This document shows, piece after piece, positions 15,611-25,829 of a DNA stretch of 64,000 bases. The notes beneath the pieces are model-generated. The model saw only the letters and a list, made by a program, of their open reading frames with translations. It ran no database searches and was not told the origin of the DNA. This stretch comes from Clavibacter michiganensis subsp. tessellarius. Its GTDB lineage: Bacteria; Actinomycetota; Actinomycetes; Actinomycetales; Microbacteriaceae. The translations under genes and the position numbers were made by a program. The stretch's first letter is position 1. Every line of letters starts with the position of its first letter. The DNA is taken from NCBI RefSeq assembly GCF_021922985.1, contig NZ_CP040788.1, positions 1,674,001 through 1,738,000 on the forward strand, read 5' to 3'.

Positions 15611-16554
15611 CGAACCGCCTTCTGATCGGCGACGGCCTTCTCGGTGGTGGTGAGGAGGTCCTGCAGCTCGGCCTGCGGCGTCTTCAGCGGCACGGCCGTG
15701 CCGCCCGAGTTCTCGACCAGCGCGTCGATGACCGCGGGGGTGTCCTCGAAGATCCGCGCCAGCTTCGCGTAGGTCTCGTTCGTGGCGTCGTCGGCGCGGC
15801 TGGCGAAGACGTTGACGTAGGCGAGGGCCTTGGGGTCGCTGGGGTCGTCCTGCGCGAGGGCGCTGTCGGCGGTGAGGCCGGCGTCGGTGATGAAGTCGTT
15901 GTTGATGATGACGGCGTCGGCGTCCGGCAGCGAGGTCGCGGTGAGCGCGGCGTCCACCGTCGTGACGGTGACCTTCGACGCGGCCTGGTCGACGTCGTCG
16001 AGGGTGGAGACGCTGGATCCGCCGCCCTTCAGCGTGAGCAGGCCCTCGCGCTGGAGCAGGAGGAGGCCGCGGGCGAGGTTCGACTCGTCGTTCGGCAGGA
16101 TGACGGTGCCGCCCCGGGGGATCTCGTCGACCGAGCCGTGCTTCTGCGAGTAGAGCCCGAGCGGGTAGATCGCGGTGGCGCCGACGGGCGTGAGGTCGTC
16201 GCCCGCGCCCTCGTTGTACTGCGCGAGGTAGACGAGGTGCTGGAACTGGTTGAGGTCGATCTCGCCCTCGGACAGCGCGGGGTTCAGCTGCGGGTACTCG
16301 GAGAAGTTCACGATCTCCACGTCGATGCCCTGCTCCTTCGCCGCCTCGACGAAGACGGGCCACTGCGGGTCGCTCGCGCCGACGACGCCGATGCGGACGG
16401 CCTTGCCGCCGCCCGAGAAGGCGCCGGTCGCGAAGAGGACGGCGCCGACGACCGCCAGGACCACGACGATGCCCACGATCGCGATGACGAGCCGGTTGCG
16501 CCGCTTCGGGGCGTCGATCAGGGGGGCCGGGGTGGGCGATGCCGGGGTGGTCAT
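15607..16554 (-). CDS. metQ: Methionine-binding protein MetQ (NlpA family), membrane anchored
   Basis: The 315-residue substrate-binding protein captures methionine for MetNI. After a basic stretch (PKRRNR) a single hydrophobic helix at about residues 20-42 anchors it. There is no cysteine lipobox, unlike most MetQ proteins. The NlpA-family core follows: IGVVGASDPQWPVFVEAAK, VNFSEYPQLNPALSEGEID, DLNQFQHLVYLAQYN near residue 100, VILPNDESNLARGLLLLQREGLL near 150 and NNDFITDAGL near 220. ATG has AGAGGA at about 6 nt. It is the first gene of the operon and lies behind a 300-nt leader. Confidence 0.94.
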   Translation of the reverse strand: MTTPASPTPAPLIDAPKRRNRLVIAIVGIVVVLAVVGAVLFATGAFSGGGKAVRIGVVGASDPQWPVFVEAAKEQGIDVEIVNFSEYPQLNPALSEGEIDLNQFQHLVYLAQYNEGAGDDLTPVGATAIYPLGLYSQKHGSVDEIPRGGTVILPNDESNLARGLLLLQREGLLTLKGGGSSVSTLDDVDQAASKVTVTTVDAALTATSLPDADAVIINNDFITDAGLTADSALAQDDPSDPKALAYVNVFASRADDATNETYAKLARIFEDTPAVIDALVENSGGTAVPLKTPQAELQDLLTTTEKAVADQKAVR

Positions 16555-16868
16555 GGGGGTCCTCTCGATGGTGCGCGGTGCGGGGCTGCGGTGCCGGTGC
16601 TGTCCGGCGGTGGTGCGGGTGGTGGTCGGTGTCGGTGCTGCTGGGGTGCCTGTCGTGCGGGTCGTGCCGGGGTGCGGGTGGTGCCGGGTGAGCGGCGGGC
16701 ATGCGGACGCGCGGACGCGGACGCGGCCGGTCGAGGGCGTGCGGGAGCGGGACCCGCGCGGACGCGGGCCTCGACGACGCCGTGGCGGAGCGCGGCGGAC
16801 GCGCGCCTCGCGGGAGCGGGGACGCCGCCCGTGGCCTGTGGCCGCGTCCCTGCAGCACCTCGACGGTA
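16555..16868 (-). promoter_or_regulatory. Long C-rich leader and probable promoter of metQNI
   Basis: There is no gene in 16555-16960. A TACCGT -10 candidate on the minus strand (16863-16868) implies a leader of about 300 nt before metQ. From about 16570 to 16700 the leader RNA is extremely C-rich with A and almost no U, full of CAC and ACC triplets, and looks unstructured. That is the composition of a Rho-loading (rut) region. The promoter-proximal half is GC-rich and can fold. I looked for SAM-I, SAM-II and SAM-IV consensus pieces and found none. A long frame with His/Pro/Thr codons is open through the leader, but no start codon with a ribosome binding site supports it. Confidence 0.4.
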
Positions 16869-16960
16869 GGCCGCGCCGCCGCGGCCTGTCGAACCGAGCC
16901 GTAACACGGGGACACCGCGGGGGCCCGCCCGATGTGGCAGGGTCGGCCACGGAGGTGCCC

Positions 16961-17866
16961 ATGCACGACGACGACGACGCCGTCACCGCGCTCCCCCTCG
17001 AGGAGCTGCGGCGCCGCGTGTACGCGCAGGGGGCCGACGAGCGCGACGAGCGGTGGATCCGCGCGGCCGCCGAGCTGGCCCGCCGCGAGCGCGCGTCCCG
17101 GCCCGCGGGGTCCGGGGACGAGGACGCGGACGCCGCGGACGCCTCCGACGCCTCCGACGGCTACGGCGACGCCGGCTCTCGCGCGGACGGCGACGGGTCC
17201 GGGTCCGACCCCGACTCCCCCGCCGGCCCCGCCGCGCCCGCCCCGCGCCGCGCGTCCCGCCGCGCCCTCGCCGGGGCGGCCGCCGCCGTGCTCGCGGTCG
17301 GGCTCCTCGCGGGCGGGGCCGTCGGCCGGGCCATGGGCGGCGGATCCTCCGACCCGGCCCCGGACGCGGCCGCCGGCGCGGCTCCCGTCCCCGGGGCCGA
17401 CGCGCCCCCGTCCGCCACCGGATCCGCCGGCACCGGATCCGCCGCCGCGAGCCCCGGCGCGCCCGCCCTCCTCGGCCCCGACTCCACCTCCGACCAGCGC
17501 AGCCGCCCGGTCGGCGCGGTCTTCGACGGCCCGCAGGAGGACGCGGACCGTCCGCCGAAGGCCGTGCGCGCCGACGTCGACGCCACCTCCATCCGCGCGG
17601 TGCAGACGAGCGTCGGGCTCTACGCGGGGCTGTCGACCACGGGCGACCTCTGCCTCATCGTCTTCCCGAGCGGCGGCGCGGGCGTCGTCACGTGCGCGTC
17701 GCCCGACCGCGTCGCGTCCGACGGCCTGCGCGTCGCGTGGACCACGGAGTTCCCGTCGCGCAACCGGGACGGCTCGACGGGCATGATCACGGGCGACGTG
17801 GAGGCGACCTGGTCGGGCGACGACCTCATCACCCTGACGACGCCGGACCGCATCCTCGCGTACTGA
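16961..17866 (+). CDS. Single-span membrane protein, paralog A1
   Basis: I know no named family. The 301-residue protein has a cytoplasmic N-terminus with the motif VYAQGADERDERWIRAAAEL near residue 22, then RRERAS, a charged Asp/Gly/Ser linker, one span at about residues 107-127 (LAGAAAAVLAVGLLAGGAVG), an Ala/Pro-rich stalk, and an external domain of about 130 residues. That domain contains DGPQEDADRP, IRAVQTSVGLYAGL, DLCLIVFPS and a second Cys (VTCAS). It ends in LAY. The next gene is a clear tandem paralog. GGAGG precedes the ATG at 5 nt. A shared GATGTGG-AGGGTCGGC block lies upstream of both. The layout resembles a sensor or anti-sigma factor, but no zinc motif or anti-sigma helix is recognisable. 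Confidence 0.78.
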   Translation: MHDDDDAVTALPLEELRRRVYAQGADERDERWIRAAAELARRERASRPAGSGDEDADAADASDASDGYGDAGSRADGDGSGSDPDSPAGPAAPAPRRASRRALAGAAAAVLAVGLLAGGAVGRAMGGGSSDPAPDAAAGAAPVPGADAPPSATGSAGTGSAAASPGAPALLGPDSTSDQRSRPVGAVFDGPQEDADRPPKAVRADVDATSIRAVQTSVGLYAGLSTTGDLCLIVFPSGGAGVVTCASPDRVASDGLRVAWTTEFPSRNRDGSTGMITGDVEATWSGDDLITLTTPDRILAY

Positions 17867-17926
17867 GCGGACTCGCGCGGCCGCCTCGGGCGATGTGGGA
17901 GGGTCGGCGCGGGAAGGGGATCGCGC

Positions 17927-18745
17927 ATGCACCCACGCACGTCCGGCCACGACGACGGGCTCCGCTCGCTGACGACCGACGAGCTCCGCCGGGCCGTCTA
18001 CGCGCAGGGCGCCGACGCGGCCGACGAGCGGTGGATCCGCGCCGCCGCCGAGCTCACGCGCCGCGAGCGCGCGTCGCAGCCCGACGACCACGCCGACGCG
18101 GCGGACGACGCGGCCGACCCGGCGGCTCCGCCCGCCCGATCCCGCCGCGCGCTCGCGTGGGCCGGCGCCGCGCTGGTAGTCGGGCTGCTCGCGGGTGCGG
18201 GCGTCGCCGCGGCCGTGGGCGGATCCCCGGCGCCGTCCGCCGACGCCACCGCGACCCCGTCCTCGGACGCGACCGCCGACGCGGAGGACGCCCCGGACCC
18301 GGCGCGCATGCGCTCGCTCCTCGGCACCGACATCACCCGCACCTCGGGCGGCGTCGCGGTCGACGGGATCCTCGCCGCCCCGCAGGAGCAGGCCGACCGG
18401 CCGCTCCGGTCCCCCGGCGGCGACGTCGACCTCACCACCATCCGCGGCGTGCAGACGAGCGTCGGCCTCTACGTGGCGCGCACGATCTCCGGCGACGCGT
18501 GCCTGCTCGTGTACCCGTGGAGCGGATCCCGTCCCGACGCGGACGGCACGCCGGGCTCCGGCGTCGCCGCGTGCGCCCCGCCCGCGCAGCTCGCGGTCTC
18601 GGGCCTCGAGGTCACCTGGATCGCGGACATGCCGGTGCGCCAGTTCGACGGCGGCGTGCGGATGCGCGGCGGCGGCCTCACCGCCGTCTGGGCGCCCGAC
18701 GGCAAGCTCACCCTGAGCTCGCCCGACGTGCCGCTGGCCTACTGA
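17927..18745 (+). CDS. Single-span membrane protein, paralog A2
   Basis: This 272-residue protein is a tandem duplicate of the gene before it. Shared blocks in the same order are VYAQGADAADERWIRAAAEL then RRERAS, one span at about residues 75-95 (ALAWAGAALVVGLLAGAGVA), APQEQADRP, IRGVQTSVGLYVA, two cysteines (DACLLVY, AACAPP) and a final LAY. The linker and stalk have diverged. This suggests that the cytoplasmic 25-residue motif and the external domain are under selection. It starts at ATG after GGAAGGGG, and the 20 bp around 17890-17910 repeat the block upstream of A1. Function is unknown. Confidence 0.78.
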   Translation: MHPRTSGHDDGLRSLTTDELRRAVYAQGADAADERWIRAAAELTRRERASQPDDHADAADDAADPAAPPARSRRALAWAGAALVVGLLAGAGVAAAVGGSPAPSADATATPSSDATADAEDAPDPARMRSLLGTDITRTSGGVAVDGILAAPQEQADRPLRSPGGDVDLTTIRGVQTSVGLYVARTISGDACLLVYPWSGSRPDADGTPGSGVAACAPPAQLAVSGLEVTWIADMPVRQFDGGVRMRGGGLTAVWAPDGKLTLSSPDVPLAY

Positions 18746-18757
18746 CCGCCCGCGCGA

Positions 18758-20575
<1,818 letters not shown>

Positions 20576-20723
20576 CGCACGAGCCTAGGTGACCCTCGCC
20601 CGGGGAATTCCCGCGAGCGGTCCGCCGTTGGCTCCCCTCGTGGCCCGCGAGGGCCGCGCGCTCGACGGGGAGCGGCCCGCCCGGCGGCTCGTCCCCGGGA
20701 TCCGCCGACCGCGAGGAGCGCGC

Positions 20724-21974
20724 ATGACCACCGACACCCGAGCCGTCCCCGCCCGCCGCGAGTCGGCCGCCGGCCTCCTCGTCTACGCGCTCACGCTGCT
20801 CGTCCTCGTCGCCTCGGGCGCCGCGCCCTCGCCCCTCTACCCCGTGTACCAGGCGGAGTGGGCGCTGCCGCCCGTCGTGCTCACGGCCGTGTTCGCCGTG
20901 TACGTCGCCGGCCTCCTCGCGACGCTGCTCACGGCCGGCCGGCTCTCCGACCACATCGGCCGGCGGCCCGTGATCCTCGGCGCCCTCGTCGTCTCCACGG
21001 TCGCGATGCTCGTGTTCGCCTTCGCGCACGACGGGCTCGCGCTCGTCGTCGCCCGCATCCTGCAGGGCCTCGCGATCGGCCTGGCCACGGGCGCGCTCGG
21101 CGCCGGCATGATCGACCACCAGCCGCGCCGCCGCTCCGGCCTCGCGGCGTTCCTCAACGGCGTCGTCCCGCCGGCGGCGCTCACGGTCGGCGCGCTCGGC
21201 AGCGGCTTCCTCGTGGCCTACGGCCCCGCGCCCGAGGAGACCGTGTTCGTCGTGCTGGCGGCGCTCATGGTCGCCGCCGGGATCGCCGTCGCGTTCGTGC
21301 CCGAGCGGCAGCCCCGCCGGGCCGGGGCGCTCCGGTCGCTGATCCCGTCCGTCGCCGTGCCGCGCGACGCCCGCGCCGTGTTCACCGCGGTCGTCGGCGG
21401 CATGATCGCGAGCTGGGCGCTCGGCGGCATGTTCCTGGCCTTCATCGGATCCGTGCTCGGCGAGACCTTCGGCCTGCACAGCGCGGCGCTCACGGGCGCG
21501 GCCATCGCGCTCTTCACCGGCACCGGCGCGATCACCGGCGTCGTGATCCGCACCCGCGACGCCCGCCGCAGCCTCGTCGTCGGCGTAGTCGCCCTGGTGC
21601 TCGGCCCGGTCGGCCTCGTCGCCGCCATCTGGACCGCGTCGCTCCCCCTCTTCGCGGTCGCCGCGGTGGTCGGCGGCGTCGGCTTCGGCGCCGGCTTCCA
21701 GGCGGGCCTCCGGCTCGTGCTCGCGGAGGCGCCCGTCGACCAGCGCGCGAGCCTGCTCTCCTCCGTCTACGTCGCGAGCTACCTCGCGTTCGGCGTCCCG
21801 AGCGTGGTCGCCGGGGTGTTCGTGCAGGCGGACGGACTGCCGATCGTCCTCAGCGTCTACGGCGCGTTCGTCGCGGCGAGCGCCCTGGTGGCGCTCGTCC
21901 TGCAGCTCACCGGCCGCCGCACGCGCCGGGCCGAGCGGATCGCCGACGCGCTGGACGCCGCCGCCGTCTCCTGA
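20724..21974 (+). CDS. MFS transporter (drug/metabolite exporter type)
   Basis: The 416-residue protein has about 12 hydrophobic helices. GRLSDHIGRRPVILGAL near residue 72 is the classic MFS loop 2-3 motif. GAAPSPLYPVYQAEW near residue 31 is seen in sugar-efflux or drug exporters of the DHA type. The ligand is not evident. The gene stands alone. ATG is preceded by GAGGAG at 6 nt. The reading frame is open upstream to 20589, but that extension is hydrophilic, lacks a ribosome binding site and overlaps the promoter of the ABC-F gene, so the shorter start is preferred. Confidence 0.85.
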   Translation: MTTDTRAVPARRESAAGLLVYALTLLVLVASGAAPSPLYPVYQAEWALPPVVLTAVFAVYVAGLLATLLTAGRLSDHIGRRPVILGALVVSTVAMLVFAFAHDGLALVVARILQGLAIGLATGALGAGMIDHQPRRRSGLAAFLNGVVPPAALTVGALGSGFLVAYGPAPEETVFVVLAALMVAAGIAVAFVPERQPRRAGALRSLIPSVAVPRDARAVFTAVVGGMIASWALGGMFLAFIGSVLGETFGLHSAALTGAAIALFTGTGAITGVVIRTRDARRSLVVGVVALVLGPVGLVAAIWTASLPLFAVAAVVGGVGFGAGFQAGLRLVLAEAPVDQRASLLSSVYVASYLAFGVPSVVAGVFVQADGLPIVLSVYGAFVAASALVALVLQLTGRRTRRAERIADALDAAAVS

Positions 21975-22144
21975 TCACGCCGCGTCCGGAGGCCGGGGCC
22001 GACATGCGCCCCCCTCGAGCCGGTGCCGCGAGCGGGACGCTCCGGGGTACCATCGGGGCGCCGCGCGGCCCGCTGCACCTCCTGCGCCGCCCGTCCCCCG
22101 GCCGGCATCCCGTCCGGCCGCGCCCGAACCGAAGGAAGACCCCC

Positions 22145-22315
22145 GTGGCATTCATCGTCGTCCTGCTCGTCCTCTGGCTGATCCTCACGGTCGTCGGCTT
22201 CGCCATCAAGGGCCTCGTCTGGCTCGGGATCATCGGCATCATCCTGGTCATCGGCACCATCGTGCTCGGCGCCCTCCGCCGCCGCTACAACGCGGCGAAG
22301 ACGCCCAAGGCCTAG
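22145..22315 (+). CDS. Small hydrophobic membrane protein
   Basis: The 56-residue product is almost wholly hydrophobic. Two membrane segments (FIVVLLVLWLILTVVGFAI and LVWLGIIGIILVIGTIVLGAL) join through the short loop KG, and the tail is basic (RRRYNAAKTPKA). Small proteins of this kind are widespread in actinobacteria with unknown function. The GTG start has a good GAAGGA ribosome binding site 7 nt upstream. Its stop and the stop of the convergent ABC gene share the same CTAG tetranucleotide (22312-22315). Confidence 0.78.
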   Translation: MAFIVVLLVLWLILTVVGFAIKGLVWLGIIGIILVIGTIVLGALRRRYNAAKTPKA

Positions 22316-23025
22316 GCGCCGCCTGTGGTGGCGCGGTGACCTCGCTCGAGCGACACCACCCGGCTGCAGGCCGCGGCCACCTCGGGATCGTGGGTGACGA
22401 TCACGACGGCGGTCCCCCGGCGCCGCATGCCGTCGAGGAGGTCGAGCACGCGCGCGCGGTTCGCCGGATCCAGCGAACCGGTCGGCTCGTCGGCCAGCAC
22501 GAGCGCCCGCGGCCGGAGCGCCAGCCGCGCCAGGGCCAGGCGCTGCTGCTCGCCGCCGGACAGCTCGTAGACGCGATCGCGGGCGTGATCGGCCAGCCCG
22601 ACCGACGCCAGCGCCTCCTCCCGCATCTCGGCACGTGATCGGCGGGTGCCTCCCGTCCACGCCTGGGCGACGCGGAGGTTGCCCTCCGCGGTCTCCTCGT
22701 CCAGGAGCGCGAAGCTCTGGAAGAGGTACCCGATCCGTTCCGCGAGCAGACGACGCGCGCCCCGGGATCCGGGACGTGGGGCGGACCGGTCGAAGAGCCG
22801 CAGGTCCCCGGAGGTCGGGCGGTCGAGGAGGCCGATCATGTTCAGCACCGTGGACTTCCCGCACCCGCTCCGACCGGTCAGGGCCACCATCTCGCCCGCC
22901 TCGACGCGCAGCGAGAGCCCGCGCACCACCTCCCGTCCGCGGAACGAGCGGGTGACGTCGGTGAGCTCGCAGACCGCGGTCCCGGGAGCCGCGGAGGTGA
23001 CGTGCGTGGATCCGGTCTCGTGCAT
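22312..23025 (-). CDS. Bacteriocin-type ABC transporter ATPase (lactococcin 972 group)
   Basis: The 237-residue ATPase is a LolD/MacB-like subunit with Walker A GRSGCGKST near residue 51, Q-loop YLFQSFALLDEETAEGNL near 100, signature LSGGEQQRLALARLAL near 155 and Walker B LVLADEPTGSLDP. ETAEGNL after the Q-loop and the partner genes fit the ATPase subgroup found with lactococcin-972 bacteriocins. Its ATG overlaps the stop of the upstream membrane protein (ATGA), so both are made together. No separate permease gene is present, so the large membrane protein is presumably its partner. Likely role: export of, or self-protection against, the peptide encoded at 25392. Confidence 0.88.
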   Translation of the reverse strand: MHETGSTHVTSAAPGTAVCELTDVTRSFRGREVVRGLSLRVEAGEMVALTGRSGCGKSTVLNMIGLLDRPTSGDLRLFDRSAPRPGSRGARRLLAERIGYLFQSFALLDEETAEGNLRVAQAWTGGTRRSRAEMREEALASVGLADHARDRVYELSGGEQQRLALARLALRPRALVLADEPTGSLDPANRARVLDLLDGMRRRGTAVVIVTHDPEVAAACSRVVSLERGHRATTGGA

Positions 23026-25301
23026 CAGAAGGCTCCCTTGAGGATGTCGACGGTGCGCCGTCGCTCGAGGCGCACCGCCCAGGCCGCGGAGACGACCAGC
23101 TCGATGGCGAGCACGGCCGCCGTGGCGATCAGGACCCCGCCCACTCCCGAATCCGCGCTGCTCCCGTCCGCCGCCGTCGCGGTGCCGAGGCCCGCGTAGC
23201 CCGCGGCGTGCGCGGCGAGCGCGGCGCCGACTTGGACCGCCCAGACCGCGCCGAGCACGCCGAGGGACTCCGCGTAGCGCCGCACGAGCCCGTGGCCGAA
23301 CATCTTGCGGATCACGATCCGGCGGGAGAACCGCTCGAACATCAGGCCGACGCTCTGCAGGGTCAGCACGAGGACGCCCACGAGCAGGAGCGCACCCACG
23401 AGGGCGAGGAGCCGCAGCTCGTCGTCGAGGCGCTGCACCTCCGCCGCCTGGTGGTCGTCGAGGGTGGTCAGGTGGGTGAGGTTGTCATCCAGGTGGAGCC
23501 GCCGGAGCGTCGGGGCGAGCTCGGCCAGCGTGGCCTCTGTCGAGCCGCCGTCGAGACGGACCTTGAGGGCATCGCCGATCCCGCCGCTCATCATGTTCGC
23601 GCGGTCGAACCCGACGCTGCCCGCCCGGGTCATGACCTGCACGACGGGGTCCGTCACGTTCCCGCCGTCATCCGCCCCCACCGACGGGTCGAAGGCGAAG
23701 AGGCGCTGGCCGGGTCGGGTCCAGATGATCCGCACCTGCTGCCTCGACGTGTCGAGCCCCCCGTCGCGATGGAAGAGGGATCGGTCCGCCTGCCCCATGC
23801 CGCGCCGCGCATCCTGGAAGGTGCGCCGCAGATCGTCCTCCCGTCCGTGCATCGTCGCCGGGACGAGCACGGTCCAGTCCGCGTCCCCCTCGTCGACGAC
23901 CACGGGCTCCCCGCCCTCGTCGAGGATCGGGAACGCCGTCAGGTAGGCGGGGTTGACGACGAGGGAGGCGAGATGCGTCGATCCGCCGCGCGACCCGCCA
24001 TCCGGACTCGGGAGATCAGGGATCCGCAGCCCCGACGCGTCGACGTACAGCGCGCCACGCGCATCGAGCTCGTCGTAGAGGTCGTACGCCTCGTTCGCGA
24101 GGCGGCCCAGGTCCGACCCGCCCCCGACCTCGCCGTCGTCGCCGATCGCCTGCGGATGGAACACCGCATAGCCCGAGGCCCGGCTCCAGCTGCCGACCAG
24201 CTCCTGCTGGTGCCGGATGACCTGGACCTGCGATGCCGTGGTCGCGCCCGTGATCACGAGCGCGACGGTCGCGGCGGCCTTCAGCGTCGTGCTGGTCCAG
24301 AAGAGCGCTCGCGTGTCCTTCCGGTCCTTCAGGGCATCCGCGATGCGCAGCCGTCGGATCGTGACGCAGGTGAGGGACGAGGCGACGAGGAGCGCGCCGA
24401 GGAGCCGGGCGATCGCGCCGCCCACGATGACCGCCAGCGCGACGGTGCTCCCGGGCACGAGCGGAGTGGCCGCCACCGCGAGCGCTCCGGTGGTCCCCAC
24501 GGTGAGGAGCAGGAGCCGGCCCGTGGTGAGGAACCACACCTCGAACGTGCCGCGGCCGTGCAGCCGGAGCACGCCCGTGCGCCGTGCCTGCGCGAGCTGG
24601 CGGTAGAGGATGAGGATGACGACGAACAGGAACAGGATGACGACGACGGCGGTCACCGGCTCGACCCCGCCCGTGCTCGATCCTCCGCCGCTGTGCGGCG
24701 TCGCCAGGAGGTCGGCCGTGAGGTCCGCCTCGGGAGCGCGCTCGTCGACGAGCGCGGCGACTCGCTCCAGGAATGCGCGGCAGTCCTCCTGGGACCGGCA
24801 CTCCATGCGGTACGCGCCGTCGGGCAGCAGGGTGTCGAACGCGGTGCGCAGGGGCCGGATGAGGAACCGGTCGTCCTCGCCGAGGTCCGCGATGGTGCCG
24901 ACGGCCGAGGGGTCGCCGACCGCCGCCGTGGCGACGGAGCCGGTGCTGCCCCGGGACTCCTCCGGCGTGAGGAACCGCCCCGTCGACAGCGGGAAGGCGC
25001 CCGGCAGCTGCGATCCGTCAGTGAGGAGGACGTAGAGCGTCGTCCTCTCCTGCGCGCCCTCGACGCCCTCCGCCCGGCGGACGACCGAGACGCCGGTCTC
25101 CTGGGAAGCGGTGGCGAAGGCGTCCGCGACGATGTCCGGATCCGTCGTCTCGGGCAGGACCGGGACGACGAACGGCGAGCCCCACCCCGCGGCGACCGCG
25201 TCGCGTGCCGCGCGGTCCCGCATGTCGGCGTCGACGGCGGCGGCTCCCGCGACGACGAAGGTGAGCACCACGCAGAGGAGGACGAGGAGCCTCGAGATCA
25301 T
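23025..25301 (-). CDS. Bacteriocin-associated integral membrane protein (DUF1430 type)
   Basis: This 758-residue protein has the layout of the multi-span protein that accompanies lactococcin-972-type bacteriocins (TIGR01654-like). An N-terminal span (RLLVLLCVVLTFVVAGAAAV) is followed by an external region of about 180 residues, then four spans between about residues 205 and 355 (for example AVVVILFLFVVILILYRQL). A second external region of about 250 residues and three C-terminal spans from about residue 630 follow. This is a FtsX/MacB-like permease arrangement. The protein is coupled by ATGA to the ATPase gene. It probably serves in immunity or peptide export; which of the two is not decided here. 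It begins 90 bp downstream of the peptide gene. Confidence 0.85.
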   Translation of the reverse strand: MISRLLVLLCVVLTFVVAGAAAVDADMRDRAARDAVAAGWGSPFVVPVLPETTDPDIVADAFATASQETGVSVVRRAEGVEGAQERTTLYVLLTDGSQLPGAFPLSTGRFLTPEESRGSTGSVATAAVGDPSAVGTIADLGEDDRFLIRPLRTAFDTLLPDGAYRMECRSQEDCRAFLERVAALVDERAPEADLTADLLATPHSGGGSSTGGVEPVTAVVVILFLFVVILILYRQLAQARRTGVLRLHGRGTFEVWFLTTGRLLLLTVGTTGALAVAATPLVPGSTVALAVIVGGAIARLLGALLVASSLTCVTIRRLRIADALKDRKDTRALFWTSTTLKAAATVALVITGATTASQVQVIRHQQELVGSWSRASGYAVFHPQAIGDDGEVGGGSDLGRLANEAYDLYDELDARGALYVDASGLRIPDLPSPDGGSRGGSTHLASLVVNPAYLTAFPILDEGGEPVVVDEGDADWTVLVPATMHGREDDLRRTFQDARRGMGQADRSLFHRDGGLDTSRQQVRIIWTRPGQRLFAFDPSVGADDGGNVTDPVVQVMTRAGSVGFDRANMMSGGIGDALKVRLDGGSTEATLAELAPTLRRLHLDDNLTHLTTLDDHQAAEVQRLDDELRLLALVGALLLVGVLVLTLQSVGLMFERFSRRIVIRKMFGHGLVRRYAESLGVLGAVWAVQVGAALAAHAAGYAGLGTATAADGSSADSGVGGVLIATAAVLAIELVVSAAWAVRLERRRTVDILKGAF

Positions 25302-25391
25302 CGGCTCGTCGGCGAGGTCGAGTTCAGCACCGCGCGTCTCCCCTGCGGAGCGAGCGCGTCCGGCCGTTCGATTCGCGGGGGCTGATCACGA

Positions 25392-25712
25392 TCAGTAGTT
25401 GTCCCAGTACGCGTATCCGTGCTGGAAGGGAGAGCAATGGACCTGGGCGTCGGCCCAGCTGCCCGCCTCCGCGTACTCCTTGTCGGCGTTGCTGTCATCC
25501 GGGCATCGGACGGTGGCCGAGTGCAGGTGGAGCGCGGTCCGATAATTGGAGTACACGCTCTTGTCGAACACGGAATGGACGTGCGTGCTGTAGTCCCAGT
25601 AGCACTGGCAGTTCACGGGCTTGTAGCTGTTCTCCGCGAGGGCCGGAGCCGCGGATGCTCCGATGATCCCCACGGAGATCAAAGCGGTCGCGAGAAGAGC
25701 GCGTCTATGCAC
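25392..25712 (-). CDS. Lactococcin 972-like secreted bacteriocin precursor
   Basis: The 106-residue precursor starts with a Sec signal peptide (HRRALLATALISVGIIGASA) and probably is cut after APALA near residue 26. This leaves about 80 residues. Family hallmarks are YSNYRTALHLHSATV near residue 58 (compare the SNYxxxxxxHSATV pattern of lactococcin 972), AGSWADAQV near 88, and an aromatic end, HGYAYWDNY. Unlike lactococcin 972, this peptide has four cysteines (QCQCYW region, VRCPD, VHCSPF), which may form disulfides. The GTG start has AAAGGA at about 7 nt. GC content is visibly lower than in neighbours. Lactococcin 972 itself binds lipid II and blocks septum formation; whether this member does so is inference. 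Confidence 0.87.
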   Translation of the reverse strand: MHRRALLATALISVGIIGASAAPALAENSYKPVNCQCYWDYSTHVHSVFDKSVYSNYRTALHLHSATVRCPDDSNADKEYAEAGSWADAQVHCSPFQHGYAYWDNY

Positions 25713-25753
25713 GGGGTGTCCTTTGTCCGGGGGCGGCGAGCGCCGATGACCGG

Positions 25754-25759
25754 AACCTA
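25754..25759 (-). promoter_or_regulatory. -10 candidate of the bacteriocin operon
   Basis: TAGGTT on the minus strand lies 41 nt upstream of the GTG start of the bacteriocin precursor. No convincing -35 hexamer is present. The leader between this box and the start carries the AAAGGA ribosome binding site. Confidence 0.4.
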
Positions 25760-25829
25760 GGACACGCGCTCCGCTCCGCGCGCGACTGTCCACATGCTCG
25801 GGCGGCGCTCGGCGACGCGGCCGAAGGGG

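Noticed and set aside
16555..16868. SAM riboswitch in front of metQNI.
   Set aside because: No matching consensus pieces for SAM-I, SAM-II or SAM-IV were found by eye in the leader.
14573..18091. A 1172-codon frame reaching from metN upstream.
   Set aside because: Only the C-terminal 345 codons are MetN; the rest runs through metQ and the leader in the wrong frame with no start or ribosome binding site.
25381..25394. CTGATC-AC-GATCAG as a terminator after the bacteriocin gene.
   Set aside because: A 6-bp stem with a 2-nt loop cannot close well, and it overlaps the stop codon; the downstream genes are expected to be cotranscribed.
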